The notes: a model not told the origin generated them from the letters alone. A stretch of 50,492 nt of DNA from Ophiosphaerella korrae (GCA_028456385.1 JALNQF010000304.1:1-50492); one strand, 5' to 3'; counted from the first letter of the stretch, positions 34,990 through 48,188 are shown. Program-made: numbers and translations.

Positions 34990-35620
34990 AACCTTCTAGA
35001 GCGCCTTATAGTAAACTAAGAAAATTAATACTACTAGCGCTAAATAGAGAGGCGTTAAGAACGTCTAATATAATAAGAGCTAGAATAGCCTAAACTATAT
35101 CCTTAAGGTCTATCTTAGCCTCTAAAGTATAAGACTATTTAGATAATTTAGTATTATTATAAGCCTTTATCTTATAAAGATACTTAATATAAGAATAGAG
35201 ATCTACTAGCTTATAAAGAGTTAGCTTATACTTAGCCTTAGCCTCTATAAGCTATAATAATAGTATCTCTTAAGCTTAGTTAATAGCTTACTCTATATAA
35301 CTTAGTAAGAAGAGACTATATAGAAGTTAAATACTTATACTCTATAAGAAAGATACTAGATAATATATACTTATATTAAATATTAGCTATAATATACTTA
35401 TTATAGTATTTACTATCCTTTAAAGATATAAAACAAGTAAGCTTTAATTAAGTATAATAAGTATAGAGAAATATTTTAACTTTGTTATAAGTAATACAAG
35501 TAATAAGAAGAAGTTTATTATAATTAGAACGTAAAGATATAAAGAATAATAAAGAGCTAGAGATAAATAAAGAAACTAGACTAATAACCTTAAGCTTAGG
35601 ATAGAGAAATAAGAACCTAT
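34990..35620 (-). pseudogene. Conserved antisense ORF of element C
   Basis: Read on the minus strand from the 3' LTR toward pol, it gives PKLKVISLVSLFISSSL, then KVKIFLYTYYT and KYIIANI. A second frame then gives IEAKAKYKLTLYKLV, YIKYLYKIKAYNNTKLSK and LEGFNFRT. These match the element A/D pattern at equivalent positions, although the DNA has diverged considerably. Stops are TAG/TAA. No family was recognised. Confidence 0.5.
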
Positions 35621-35636
35621 CTAGAGAAAAGAATAG

Positions 35637-36078
35637 TATTATAGCTATAATAAGAGAAAACTAATTTAAACTAATTAGCTTTACTATAGATAATAACGAC
35701 GCATATAACCTATAGGGAAATAAACTAAGTTAAGAGACTAACTATAATAGGGACACGTAATAAATTCGTAATTTATAATCTTAGTAAATACAAAGTATAA
35801 AGCTAAGTACGTAATAGATTTATAATTCGCGATTTTAGTAAATACAAAGTATAAAGCTAGCTAAGAAGCCTAGGTATATAGTTAATAAGATACGTATTAT
35901 TAGGATAGTATTAGTAATTTAACTCTTTAACTATAGGACGCTAGTATAAGATAGTTATAAAATATCTTCTACTATTTATAGTTATTATAGATTACTATAT
36001 AAACTTTTGTTATTACCTCTTAATCTACTAACTTTTAAAGAATAGTTACTTGTAGTTAATAATAGAAAGCTTATTATA
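35637..36078 (+). repeat. 3' LTR of element C
   Basis: This LTR is 442 bp, identical in length to the 5' LTR, and differs from it by transitions. It is preceded by the purine tract AGAGAAAAGAATAG and followed by TAAAG. Confidence 0.9.
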
Positions 36079-36083
36079 TAAAG

Positions 36084-39000
36084 AGAATAGTAGTTCTTTA
36101 CAAGAAAAATATAATAGATTAATAAAGCTTATATACTAAGAATACTAGTAGTATACTATATCTTAATAGAGAAAATACTTAGAAAAGATAAGTATAAAGA
36201 AGGAGATAACGTAATAATAAATCTAGAATATCTAGTATACTTTAAAGTATTATAGTTATTATACCTAGATAAGAATTATATTATATATAGAAACTCTAAA
36301 GTAAATAATAGTATATAGCTTATATAAAGATAAGGTTATAATTATATAAGAGTAATTCTAGTAAAAGATATCTAAAGATAAAAGATAATACTAGAAGAAG
36401 GATATATAGTAATAAGGCCTAAACTAAAATTATTTAAAAAATACGTCTAAGGAAGACTATAGTATAAATACACGTATAATAAATACTTAAAATATAAAGA
36501 ATATAAGTTTAAAGTAAAGCTATAGCTTTAGAAAGATAGATAATTTATAAAATTACTTAAGTAAAAATAGCTAGAAGGTATAAGAGGCCTATATATTATA
36601 AAAATAAGTATATACTAAAGAAAAAAAGTATAATTAATAATTAATAGTAGAGCTATAAGAAACTTTATATTAAAGAAGTTTATAGAAATATAAGGAATAT
36701 ACTATATAATTAAGAAGTACTCTTAATAATTAAGTATAATTAAAAGAAAACTATTTTAAGAACCTATTAGGTTTAAGATAGTCTCTTCTATACTAGAACT
36801 AGAAGAGATAATAATTAAAAATATAATTATAGATATAATAATAATTAATAATAAATAAGATATAATACTAGAAATACTATAGTTATAGATAACTAATCTA
36901 TATATTAATTAAAGAATTAGAAAAATTAACTACTATAAGATAAAGATATTAAAAGCTAATAGAAGTCCTTATAAAGGAGAATTCCTAAAGAAATATAAGA
37001 AATAGGAGAAATAACTTATAGAGCCTAAAGATTATCTTCTAGAATATTAACTATAGAGCTTAGTAATAGACTTAAAAGAAAAAAAAAGATATAAGATAGA
37101 GCCTAGTATATAGAAAGACTAAAGAAGAATCTAAAATTAAATAAGTATTTATTAAAAATATAGTAAAGAAAGGATAGATATAAGAATCTAAATTATTAGT
37201 AGTATATAAACTTATCTTTATAGATAAAAAAAGAATAAAAGAAAAATAACTTTATATAGACTTTAGAAAGATAAACGTAATTATAAGTAAAAACTAATAT
37301 CTCTTACTATAAATTAATAAAATATAAAATAGACTATAAAAAGTAAAAATCTTTATAAAACTAGATATCTAAAACACTTACTACTAAATTAGAATTAAAG
37401 AAAGTAATAAATAGAAGATAGTATTTAAAACATAATATAAACTATTTAAATACTTAGTTATACCTTTTAGATTAATAAACGTACTAGTAACCTTTTAGGA
37501 AAGAATTAATATAGTACTAAGAGAGTACTTAAATATATTTATATTTATATACCTAGATAATATTCTTATATTGTTAGATATAGAAGAAGAATACGTATAA
37601 TATATATATAAAGTACTAGAAAATTTAGTAGAAAATAAACTATTCTTTAAGATAAGAAAATACAAGTTCTATATAAAGGAAATAGATTTCCTTAGATTTA
37701 TTATTAAACTAAGAAAAATTAAAATTAACTTAGAAAAAATTAAGTTAATTAATAAATAGCTAATACTAAAGAACCTAAAAGAAGTATAATAGTTTTATAA
37801 GTTAGTAAACTTTTATAAAAAGTTAATAGTAAGATAATCTAAAGATATAGAACTAATAATAAAACTTATAAAAAAAGATATACTATTTAAGTAGATAAAG
37901 GAATATAAAGAAGTATTTAATAGAATTAAGAAAAAGTTTATAGAAAACCTAGTTATTAGAATATATAACCTAGACTTACTAGTAATAGTAAAAATAGACG
38001 CGTCTAACTTAGTATATAGAATAGTATTAATATAAGAAGACTTAAAGACTAAAAAAGAATACTTAGTTAAATACTTCTCTAAGAAAATAAAACTAGTAGA
38101 GCTTAACTACTTAATCTATAATAAAGAAATACTAGTAATCTATAAAGTATTTAAATAATAAAGAGTATACCTATAAAGAATAAAGTACTAAATAAAGGTT
38201 TATATAAACTACAAAAACCTTATAAGATTTATAATAAATAAAGACTTATTATAATATTATATAAGATAATAAGAATTCCTATTAATATTTAACTTAGAAA
38301 TTATATATATAAAAGAGAAAGATAACTAATTTATAGATACTCTTAGTAGAAGACTAGACTTATAAAAAGAAGTAAATACTACTAGTATAGTTCTAGTTAA
38401 GAATAAAAAAGGATATTTAGTTCTAAATATACTTAAAATAGCTATAATACTTAAGAAGAAAAGTAGTAAGCTAGATAAATAGATTTAGAAAAAAATAGAA
38501 AAAGCCTCTAAAAAAATAAAAAAACTAAAGATCTAAAAAAGATTTATATAAGCTTATAAAAAGATATATATTCTAAAGAAAATCTAAAAAGAGTTTATAT
38601 AGTAATTCTATAAACTACTAGTATATAGATACTAAAGTATTAATAAAATATTAGATAAGCTACTATAGAACTACTATATCCTAAAAGTAAAATAACTAGT
38701 AATAGAAGTACTATAAGACTATATAGAATACTATAACTAGTAGAAGTACTAAAATAACTATAGAGAATTATTATAATAGACTTTATTATAAAGCTACCTA
38801 AATTAAAGGACTTAATATTAGTAGTTAAGTATAATAAAATCTTAATAATAGTAAATAAACTTATAAAGTACTTATATTTTAAACTATATAAAGAAAAAAG
38901 TAGGATAGAAGTTATTATATATTAAGTTCTAAGAACTATAGTTAGCTAATATAAGCTACTAGATAAGATTATTATAGATAGAAATATAAGATTTATATTA

Positions 39001-39830
39001 AAACTATAGAAAATAATAATAGTATAAATAGGAGTTAATTATATAATATTAATAGTATACTACTTATAAATAAATAGATAATTAGAATATATAAACTAAA
39101 TAGTAAAATAATACCTAAGATACTACTTTAACTATAACTAGAATAACTAGGTATAGCTACTACTTATAGTATAGTTAGTATATAATAGCGTAAAGAATAT
39201 AATAATAAAAGTATTACTTTTCTTTATAAACTATAGATTTAATCCTAATATATACTAAATACTAAGAACTTAGATATCTTAGTCTCTAAGAAGAGAAAAC
39301 TTTATTAATAGACTTAAAGATATATATAATTAACTAAGATAAGATATAGAATTCTTATAGAATTAAATAGTAAAGTACTATAATAAAAAATACTAAGAAG
39401 GACTTTAATTTAAAGAGAGAGAAAAAGTATAGTAAAATAGAAAAATCGTAAAAAGTAAATAACTTAGTTTAAAATTAGATTATATTAAAATAAGACTATA
39501 TAAGATTAAGAAAAAAATAAGACTAGTTATATTTAAACTAAAACTACTAAGTAAGATAAAGATATACCTAACTTTCTACGTAGTACTACTAGAGATAGTA
39601 CTATAGAACGTAGAACTACTAGTATATAAAGTAGATATATATAGAGAATAAAAAGAATAAGGAGTTAAAGAAATCCTAGTATATTAGTTCTATAATAGTA
39701 GAAACTACTACTTAGTAGAATAGATAGAAATAGATAAAAAAGAATAACTATAAGAAGATATATAGAAACTAGAAGATAACTTTAACTACTTTAAAAAACT
39801 AAAAGAGTTTTAAAGTTAAAACTCTTTAGA
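36084..39830 (+). pseudogene. pol relic of element B (spacer, PR, RT, RNaseH, INT, chromodomain)
   Basis: It resumes directly after element C with AGAATAGTAGTTC, collinear with C at 31219. The protease motif lies near 36640-36665, RT FIYLDNILI near 37543-37575 and RNase H near 37990. Integrase has the ID-FIT core near 38772 and D-R-N near 38978. The chromodomain-like end is near 39650-39815. RIP stops are frequent. Confidence 0.85.
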
Positions 39831-39839
39831 GCGCCTTAT

Positions 39840-40450
39840 AGTAAACTAAGAAAATTAATACTACTACTAGATAGAGAAGTAATAAGAGCGCTAAATATAA
39901 TAGAAGTAAAGGTAGCCTCTACTATAGCCTTAAAATTAAGCTTAGACTCTATAAGAGTAGCTTATATAATAGACTTCTTATTATTTAAAGCTTTTATTTT
40001 ATAAAGATAAATTAAATAAAGATAATTTTCTACTTATATACTTAGAATTTAATTATATTCTTTTTTAGCTTTAGTATTCTATTTAAATAGTTTATCTTAA
40101 GTATAGTTAATAGCTCTCCCTATTATAAATAAGTATAAACGTATAAATAAGTATTATTAACCTATATTTTATAAGAAAAATACTAAAAAGATTATAAGAT
40201 ATATAAGTATTAATATAAATATATACTTTATAAGCCTTACTATACTTTAAAGAAATATAATTTAGAAGAAGATTTAAAGACTTATAATAAGAATAAGAAA
40301 ATATAGTAATACTATAGCGTAATATATAATCTACTAATTAAAGATAATAGAAAGTAGACTTAGTAAGTATATAAGAAGATAAGGAGCTTAATATTAATAA
40401 AGAAACTAGATTAATAACTTTAGCTCTAGGATAGATAAACTAGAACCTAT
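39840..40450 (-). pseudogene. Conserved antisense ORF of element B
   Basis: The minus-strand reading gives PRAKVINLVSLLILSSLSS, SITIFSYSYYKS and SKAYKVYIYINTYISYNLFS, then in another frame YLIYLYKIKALNNKKS and ESKLNFKAIVEA. This is the same order and spacing as in A, C and D. Confidence 0.5.
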
Positions 40451-40466
40451 TTAGAAAGAGAGATAG

Positions 40467-40926
40467 TATTATAAGCGTAATAAAAGAAATTAAGATAGAA
40501 CTAATTAATCTTAACTTAGATACTAATAAAGTATAGGATAAGTAAGGTAATAACTTTAATTAAGAGACTACTTATAACTAGAATATATAGTAGTAATCTA
40601 TAGTTATATATAAATAGATTAAAGTAATCTATAATAACGTATAAATAGATTAAAGTAATCTATAGTTATATATAAATAGATTAGTAGTAATCTATAGTAT
40701 TATATAAATAGATTAGTATAAGTATATAGTTAATAGAATACGTATTATTAAGATAGTATTAGTAATCTAATCTCTAACCTAGAACGCTAATACTTAATAT
40801 TATATATATAAATTAACTATTATTTATAGTTATTATAGATTACTATATAAGCTTTTATTATTACTTCTTAATCTACTAATACTTTTTAGTAGCTACTTAT
40901 AGTTAATAATAAGAGGCCCTATAATA
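40467..40926 (+). repeat. 3' LTR of element B
   Basis: This LTR is 460 bp, or 63 bp longer than the 5' LTR, because of extra tandem copies of an ATAAATAGATTA...AATCTATA unit near 40605-40720. It ends at 40926 before the target copy ATAAA. Confidence 0.85.
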
Positions 40927-40931
40927 ATAAA
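40927..40931. repeat. Target-site duplication ATAAA, right copy (element B)
   Basis: It matches ATAAA at 26849-26853. Joining the two sides restores a continuous LTR E sequence (ACTATATAAA then CCTTTATTATTAAC). Confidence 0.88.
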
Positions 40932-41006
40932 CCTTTATTATTAACTTCTAATCTACTAATACCTTAGAGAAGTTATTTATAGTTAATAATAGGTAACTCT
41001 ATTATA
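40932..41006 (+). repeat. LTR E, right part
   Basis: It continues LTR E after element B and ends CTCTATTATA at 41006. CTTTACTAATTTAG then follows, which is the internal start shared by all the gypsy elements here, so E was a 5' LTR. Only about 64 bp of its interior (41007-41070) remain. Confidence 0.75.
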
Positions 41007-41070
41007 CTTTACTAATTTAGTTATTAGGAGAAGTAAAGTATAAGTAGTATATAGTATAAGCTAATATAAT

Positions 41071-41164
41071 TATAATAGAGTTACTTATTATTAACTATAA
41101 GTAACCTCTTTTCTAGAGAGTATTAGTAGATTAGAAGGTAATAATAAAGGTTTATATAGTAATT
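41071..41164 (-). repeat. Inverted partial copy of LTR E
   Basis: TATAATAGAGTTACTTATTA and onward is the reverse complement of the 40932-41006 LTR end, with few differences. Together they form a palindrome with arms of about 75-80 bp and a 64-bp loop. It is cut at 41164 by element D. Confidence 0.75.
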
Positions 41165-41593
41165 TGTAATAGGTTATTACTAAGGTTAACTTCTTAGTAC
41201 TTAAGAGGTATTAGTAGATTAGGAGTTAATAGTAAAAGCTTAGGTTATAATCTACAATAACTTATAAATAATAGAAGATATTTTGCAACTATCTTATATT
41301 AGCGTTCTATAGTTAAAGGATTAGATTACTAATACTATCCTAATAATACGTATCTTACTAACTATATACTCGTCGTAATCTATAATCTATAGTTACTAAG
41401 ACTAGTAGATTATAGATTACCTTAATCTATAATCTATTAATACTAAGAGTCTATAGATTATAGATTAGCCTAGGTGTCCTAGTTATATATAGTTTCCTAA
41501 TTAAGGTTGTTACTCTACTTATCCTATACTTTGTTAGCGCCTAGATTAGGACTAATTAGTTCTATCTTAATTTCTTCTATTACACCTGTAATA
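41165..41593 (-). repeat. 3' LTR of element D
   Basis: This 429-bp LTR is nearly identical to the LTRs of element A, with the same hairpin-forming AATCTATAATCTA set. Confidence 0.88.
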
Positions 41594-41619
41594 CTATCTC
41601 TCTTTCTAGGTAGGTCCTA

Positions 41620-42300
41620 GTTTACCTATCCTAGAGCTAGAGTTATTAGTCTAGTTTCTTTGTTAATATAGAGTTCTTTATCCTCTCTTATAACTATTTC
41701 TTTTATACGCTATTACTATCTCCTTACTAATTACGTATTACATAATAGTGTTAAAATATTTCTTTATTCTTATTATACTTCTTCTAAGTTAAACCCTAAG
41801 TCTCTTCCTTATATTATTTCTATAAATAATAGTAAAGCTTATAAAGTGTATATTTATACAAATATATATAGCTCTTATAACGTATCTAGTATTTCTCTTT
41901 CTAAGTGTAAGTTTATTATACTTATTCTTACGTCTAGGCTTAATAATAATAAAGAAAGCTATTAACTAGACTTAAGGGAAATTACTATCTTAAATTGTAG
42001 AGGCTAAAGCTAAGTGTAAGTATATCTAGGAGCTTACGTAGAGTAAGCTAGTAGAGAATTAAGCTTATTTCTTTTATCTTTATAAGATAAAGGCCTTAAA
42101 TAATAAAAAATTAGCTAAGTAGTTAGTAGCTCTAGAAGCTAAGCTAGACTTAGATAAGGCGTTTAGTGTTGCTATAGTAGGTCCTACGCTAGATATCCCT
42201 ATTGTCTCTCTATCTATTATTAGTAATATTAGTTCTCTTAGTTTACTACTAGGCGTTCTAGAGAGTTTTAACTTTAGAACTCCTCTAGTTTCTTAGAGTA
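41620..42300 (+). pseudogene. Conserved antisense ORF of element D
   Basis: The plus strand reads PRARVISLVSLLI, KIFLYSYYTSSKLNPKSL and SKAYKVYIYTNIYSSYNVSS, then in another frame VEAKAKCKYI, YLYKIKALNNKKLAK and LEAKLDLDKAFSVAIVG. The match with element A is nearly complete, as expected for a close relative. Confidence 0.5.
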
Positions 42301-45300
42301 ATTAAGATTATCTTCTAGTTCCTATATCTTTTCTTATAGTTGTCCTTTTTTATCTATACTTATTTATTCTACTAAGTAGTAATTTCTTCTATTATAGAAC
42401 TAGTATTATAAGATTTCTTTAACTTCTTATTCTTCCTATTCTCTATATATATCTACTTCGTACACTAGTAGTTCTATATTCTATAGTACTTGTTCTAGTA
42501 GAGCTATATAAAATATTAGGTGTATCTTTATCTTATTTAGTAGCTTTAACTTAAATATAACTAGTATAACTTCTTTCTTAATTCTATATAGTCTTATCTT
42601 AACGTAGTCTAATTTTAGGCTTAGTCTCTTACTTTTAATATTCTTCTATACTAACTATACTTTTTCTCTCTCTCTAAATTAGGGTCCTTTTTTATACTTC
42701 TTGTTGTAGTATTTTGCTATATAATCGTACAAGAATTCTATATCTTATCTTAGTTAATTGTATATATCTTTAAGTCTATTAGTAAAACTTTCTCTTCTTA
42801 GAGACTAAAATATCTAATTTCTTAGTATCTAGTATATATTAGGTTTAAATCTATAGTTTATAAAAAAAGGTAATACTCTTATTACTATATTCTTTACGCT
42901 ATTATATACTAACTATACTATAAGTAGTAACTATACCTAATTGTTCTAGTTATAGTTAAAGTAGTATCTTAGGTATTATTCTACTATCTAATTTATTTAT
43001 TCTAATTATCTATCTATTTGTAGATAATATACTATAGATATTATATATTTAATTCCTAATTACGCTATTATCGTTCTCTATAGTTTTAATATAAATTGTA
43101 CATCTCTATCTATAATAATCTTATCTAGTAGTCTATATTAACTAATTATAGTTCCTAGAACCTAGTATATAGTAACCTCTATTCTACTTTTTTCTTTATA
43201 TAGTCTAAAGTATGTATACTTTATAAGCTTATCTACTATTATTAAGATTCTATTATACTTAACTTCTAATATTAGGTTTTTAGACTTTAGTAACTTCGTA
43301 ATAAAGTCTATTATAATAACTCCCTATAGTCGTTCTAGTACTTCTACTAGTTGTAATATACTATATAGTGTATATCTATTATATTTATTTCTTTAGCATT
43401 CTATATAGTCTTGTAGTACTTCTATTACTAATTATCTTACTTTTAGAATATAGTAGTCTCGTAGTAGTCTATCTAATATTTTCTTAATACCTTAGTAGCT
43501 ATATACTAGTAATTTATAGAATTGTTATATAAATTCTCTCTAGATCTTCCTTAGAATATATATTCTTCTATAGGCTTATATAAATCCTTCTTAGATTTCT
43601 AGTTTCTCTATTTCTTTAGATACTTCCTTTATTATTTTCTAAATCTATTTATCTAGCTCGCTACTTTTCTTCTTAAGTGTTGTAGCTATTTTATATATAT
43701 TTAGGACTAAGTATCTTTCTTTATTCTTAACTAGAACTATACTAGTAGTGCTTACTTCTTCTTATAAGTCTAGCCTTCTACTAAGGGCGTCTATAAACTA
43801 ATTATCTTTCCCTTTTATATATATAATCTCTATATTAAACGTTAATAAATATTCCTACTATCTCGTATAGTATTATAATAGTTCTTTATTTATTATAAAT
43901 CTTATAAGATTCTTATAGTCTATATAGACTTTTGTCTAATATTTTACTCTTTATAAGTATACTCTCTATTACTTAAATACTTTATAGATTACTAGTATTT
44001 CTTTATTATAAATTAAGTAGTTAAGTTCTACTATCTTTATTTTCTTAGAGAAGTACTTAACTAAGTATTTTTTTTTAGTTTCTAGGTCTTCTTGTATTAG
44101 TACTATTCTATAGACTAAGTTAGATGCGTCTATCTTTACTATTACTAGTAGGTCTAGGTTATATATTCTAATAACTAGGTTTTCTATAAACTTCTTCTTA
44201 ATCTTCTTAAATACCTTATTATATTCTTTTATCTATTTAAATAGCGTATCTTTTTTTATAAGTCTTGTTATTAGTTCTATATCTTTAGACTATCTTACTA
44301 TTAACTTTCTATAAAAGTTAGCTAGCCTATAAAATTATTATACTTCTTTTAGGTTTCTTAGTGTTAGCTATTTATTAATTAACTTAATCTTTTCTAGATT
44401 AATCTTAATCTTTCCTAGTTCTATAATAAACCCTAGGAAATCTATTTTCTTTATGTAGAACTCGCATTTTCTTATCTTAAGAAATATTTTAGCTTCTACT
44501 AGTTTTTCTAGTACTTTGTATATATATTATATATATTCTTCCTCTATATCTAAGAATATAAAGATATTGTCTAAGTATATAAATATAAATATATCTAAGT
44601 ACTCTCTTAGTACTATATTAATTCTTTCTTAGAACGCTACTAGTATATTTATTAAGCTAAATAGTATAACTAAGTATTTATATAATCTCTATTGTATTCT
44701 AAATACTATTTTCTACTTATTACTCTCTTTAATTCTAATTTAGTAGTAGGCGTTCTAGATATCTAGCTTTATAAAGATTATTACTTTCTATAGTTTATTT
44801 TATATTATATCTATCTTTAGTAAAGAGTATTAGTTCTTATTTATAACTATATTAGTCTTCCTAAAGTCTACGTAAGGTCTTTTATTACTTATTCTTTTCT
44901 TGTCTATAAAGATAAGTCTATAAGCTACTAAGGATTTAGATTCTCTTATCTATCCCTTTTTTATTACGTTTTAAATAAATACTTATTTAATTTTTAACTC
45001 TTCTTCTATTTTCTAGTAGACTAGGCTCTATCCTACGTCTTTTCCTTCTTCTATTTCTATTGCTAAGTCCTATAGTTAATATTCTAAAAGGTAATCTTTA
45101 GGTTCTATAAGCTATTCTTCCTATTTCTTATATTCTTCTAGGAATTCTCTCTTGTAGGTATTCTTGTAGGCCTTTAACGTGTCTATTTTATAGTAGTTAA
45201 TCTTCTCTATCCTCTAGTTAATATATAGGTTAGTTATCTATAACTATAGTATACCTAATATTATATCTTGTTTATTATTAATTGTCGTTATATTTATAAC

Positions 45301-45510
45301 TATATTCTTAATTTCTAGTCTTTCTAACTTTAGTATTAAAGGTGCTATCTTAAACTATATTAGTTCCTAAAATAGTTTTCTTTTAATCGTACTTAGTTAT
45401 TAAGGGTATTTCTTTATTATATACTTTATTCCCTATATTTCTACAAACTTCTTTAATATAAAGTTTCTTGTAGCTCTACTATTAATTATTAATTATACTT
45501 TCTTTCCTTA
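42285..45510 (-). pseudogene. pol relic of element D
   Basis: Domain order and spacing follow element A. The protease motif lies near 45470-45505. RT reads YLDN near 44565-44585 (GAT to AAT by RIP). Integrase is near 42740-43330 and the chromodomain end near 42290-42460. It has many RIP stops. Confidence 0.83.
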
Positions 45511-46679
45511 GTATATACTTATTTTTGTAATATATAGGCCTCTTATACCTTCTAGTTTTTCTTACTTAGGTAACTTTATAAATTGTCTATTTTTCTAAGG
45601 GTATAGGCCTACTTTAAGTTTATATTCTTTGTATTTTAGATACTTATTATATATACATTTATACTATAGTCCTCTTTAGACGTATTTCTTAGATAATTTT
45701 AGGCTAGGTCTTACTACTATATATCTATCTTCTAGGATTATTTCCTATCCTTAGATGTCTTCTACTATAATTACTCTCGTGTAGTTATAGCCTCTTCTCC
45801 TTATAAGCTATACGTTGTTATTTACTTTAGAGTTTCTATATATAATATAATTCTTGTCTAGGTATAATATCTATAATACTTCGAAGTATACTAGATGTTT
45901 TAGGTCTATTATTTCGTTATCCCCTTCCTAGTATTTGCTTCTACTAGGTATATCTATTATTAGAGTATAGTATACTACTAGTACTCTTAGTATATAAGCT
46001 TTATTAATCTATCGCGTCTCTCTTATAAAGTATTACTATTCTTTTTATATAGGTATTCTTCTTACTATAACTATATATTACTTTATCTATTCTTAAAATA
46101 GTATAAACTTTATTTTTTTAGGATTACGTTCTTTCTAGTCTTTGTACGCTTCCTCTATACTTATAACTAGTAAGTATTTCTAAATAAACTTCTATTCTTT
46201 ATCTTGTTCCTCTATATCTATAGTTATATAGCTATTATAGCTATATATTATTAGCTAGGTATACTCTATATCTTTTATACTAACTTATTTCTTACTTCTT
46301 TATAGTCCTTTAGAAATAGTTGTAGTAGTCTCTTTATCTAGTGCTAGTCTTTCGGCCTAGATTAATAGTACTAGGGGCTCTTCCCCTTCTAGATCTTCTA
46401 CTAGTAGGTCTATTACTTAGGCTATTTCTTCTAGCTAAGCTTTTATTCTTTCTTTTATTATAGCTACTTTCTATCTCTATTATAAGAAGTATTTTACTCC
46501 TTATTTACTAGAAAGATATATATAGTAGTTGTCTTTATAATAAAAGGTCTAATAGAGTATTACGTATTATATTTCTTTACTCTTAGCTACCTTCTCTTAA
46601 GGTTTAGCCTATACTTATAGTACTTCTTTCTTCTTTTTAGTTGTCTTTAACTAGGTTTCTTTCTTTAGGTCTTTATTTT

Positions 46680-47735
46680 TATAGTTTTTTATAAAGTGTC
46701 CTAGTTTTCTATATTTATAATATACTATATTCTTCTTCTTTTACAATTAGTAGTCTTTTATATAGTAGCCTAGTTTACTATAGTTAAAGTACGTAAAGTC
46801 TTTATTCTTCTTTTTCTTTCTATCTTTATTAGCGTTAAGGATTATAGGGTCTCTCTTATTATAGTTCTAGGTATAACCTCTATATTTGTTCTTCTTCTAT
46901 TCTTAAAGATTATTGTTAATTTATATTACCTATTACTTTAGGGCTTCTAGTATCCTTAGTTTCTCTATATATATTATCTTATATTAAATCTTAGAGTTTA
47001 GTCCTTACTTAAATCGTAATATTAAAGCTAACTTATTCTATTCTATATTTTAAGATAGTTGTTTAAACTATAATACGTACTTTAGAACACTTTAACTTTA
47101 TATAAGCTTTTCTAGTTATTCTTTAGCTTATTAGGTAACGTCTATATCCCTAAATACTACTCTTATTTGTTTAGTAAAGTATTTATAACTTCTAAAAATA
47201 GCTCTAGTTTTGTTCTTCTAGGTTATTAGAGAGTGTATCGTATAGTCTATCTAGTAAGGTTCGTACTATCTTATCGCGTCTTCCTTAAGGTGCAACCTAA
47301 TATATATTACCTTTTTCTCTTCTATATCAAAGTATAGTACTTGTATATCTATCTAGAGTTATACTAAGGTAATAAAAGGTCTTAGTTTCTCCCTTATTCT
47401 ATTAAACTTCTTAAAGACAGGTATCTTAGGTAGTTTCTTTGTCGTACTTATTGCTAGACGTTATATAATTAGTTCTATCTAATTCTAACCTTTAATAATA
47501 GCTTTAATCTATACTTTATTCTACTTTACGTAATCTTATAGTTCTTTATTCTATATTTCTAAAGTATTAATTACTATTTTTATATCTTCTTTATCTAAGA
47601 TTAGATTATTAATTTAGTCCTTAATTGTTTCCTATATAGTACTATTAGACTTATAACTACTCTTAGGAGCTTTACTTATTTTAGTTAAACTTTCTACTAT
47701 TGTATTAGCTAGACTATACGCTACTTACGCTTCGC
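46680..47735 (-). pseudogene. gag relic of element D with two decayed zinc knuckles
   Basis: The frame reads from the 5' LTR to two CCHC-derived knuckles near 46685-46800 (YFNYSKLGYYIKDY type, then YYKYRKLGHFIKNY type). One His and one Gly that RIP removed in A survive here. Confidence 0.75.
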
Positions 47736-47761
47736 TTCTCGTAATAACTAAATTAGCAAGG

Positions 47762-48188
47762 TGTTATAGGCTATTACTAGGGTTAACTTCTTAGTGCCTA
47801 AAGTTATTAGTAGATTACGAGGTAATAGTAAAAGCTTAGGGGTAATCTATAATAACTTATAAATAATAGAAGATATTTCGTAACTGTTTTGTATTAGCGT
47901 TCTATAGTTAAAGGATTAGATTACTAATACTATCCTAACAATACGCATCTTACTAACTATATACTCGTTGTAATCTATAATCTATAGTTACTAAGACTAG
48001 TAGATTATAGATTGTCTTAATCTATAATCTATTAATACTAAGAGTCTATAGATTATAGATTAGCCTAGGTGTCCTAGTTATGTGTAGTCTCCTAATTAAG
48101 GTCGTTACCCTGCTCGTCCTATACTTCGTTAGCGCCTAGATCGGGACTAATTAGTTCTATCTCGATTTCTTCTATTACACCTATAACA
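47762..48188 (-). repeat. 5' LTR of element D
   Basis: This 427-bp LTR has a short deletion near 47800 (CCTAAAGTTATTAG compared with CTTAAGAGGTATTAG in the partner). It ends TATAACA at 48188, where copia-type sequence starts. Confidence 0.88.

Larger units (their letters stand above)
28976..36078 (+). mobile_element. Element C: full-length Ty3/gypsy chromovirus nested in B
   Basis: This 7103-bp element has two 442-bp LTRs (28976-29417 and 35637-36078) and perfect TAAAG duplications. Its order is gag with knuckles, a spacer of about 1.2 kb, protease, RT, RNase H, integrase, chromodomain, then about 650 bp with an antisense frame. It is a different LTR group from A/D and from B/E in the first part of the LTR, but its LTR ends and internal start are shared with them. 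RIP stops occur throughout. Confidence 0.92.
26854..40926 (+). mobile_element. Element B: Ty3/gypsy chromovirus carrying nested element C
   Basis: This plus-strand LTR element has a 5' LTR at 26854-27250 and a 3' LTR at 40467-40926. Exact 5-bp duplications ATAAA flank it (26849-26853 and 40927-40931). Without the inserted 7103-bp element C and its duplicated TAAAG it is about 6965 bp. Gag lies before C and pol after it. A purine tract (AGAAAGAGAGATAG) directly precedes the 3' LTR. Heavy RIP stops inactivate it. Confidence 0.88.
41165..48188 (-). mobile_element. Element D: Ty3/gypsy chromovirus, A-type, RIP-inactivated
   Basis: This 7024-bp minus-strand element is collinear with element A over its whole length. 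The LTRs are 41165-41593 (429 bp) and 47762-48188 (427 bp). It keeps the same gag-PR-RT-RNaseH-INT-chromodomain order and the antisense frame. Flanking 5-mers differ (TAATT on the left, TTTAA on the right), so no target duplication is seen. RIP is slightly milder than in A in places; for example GCTAATTT is kept beside the 5' LTR. Confidence 0.88.
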
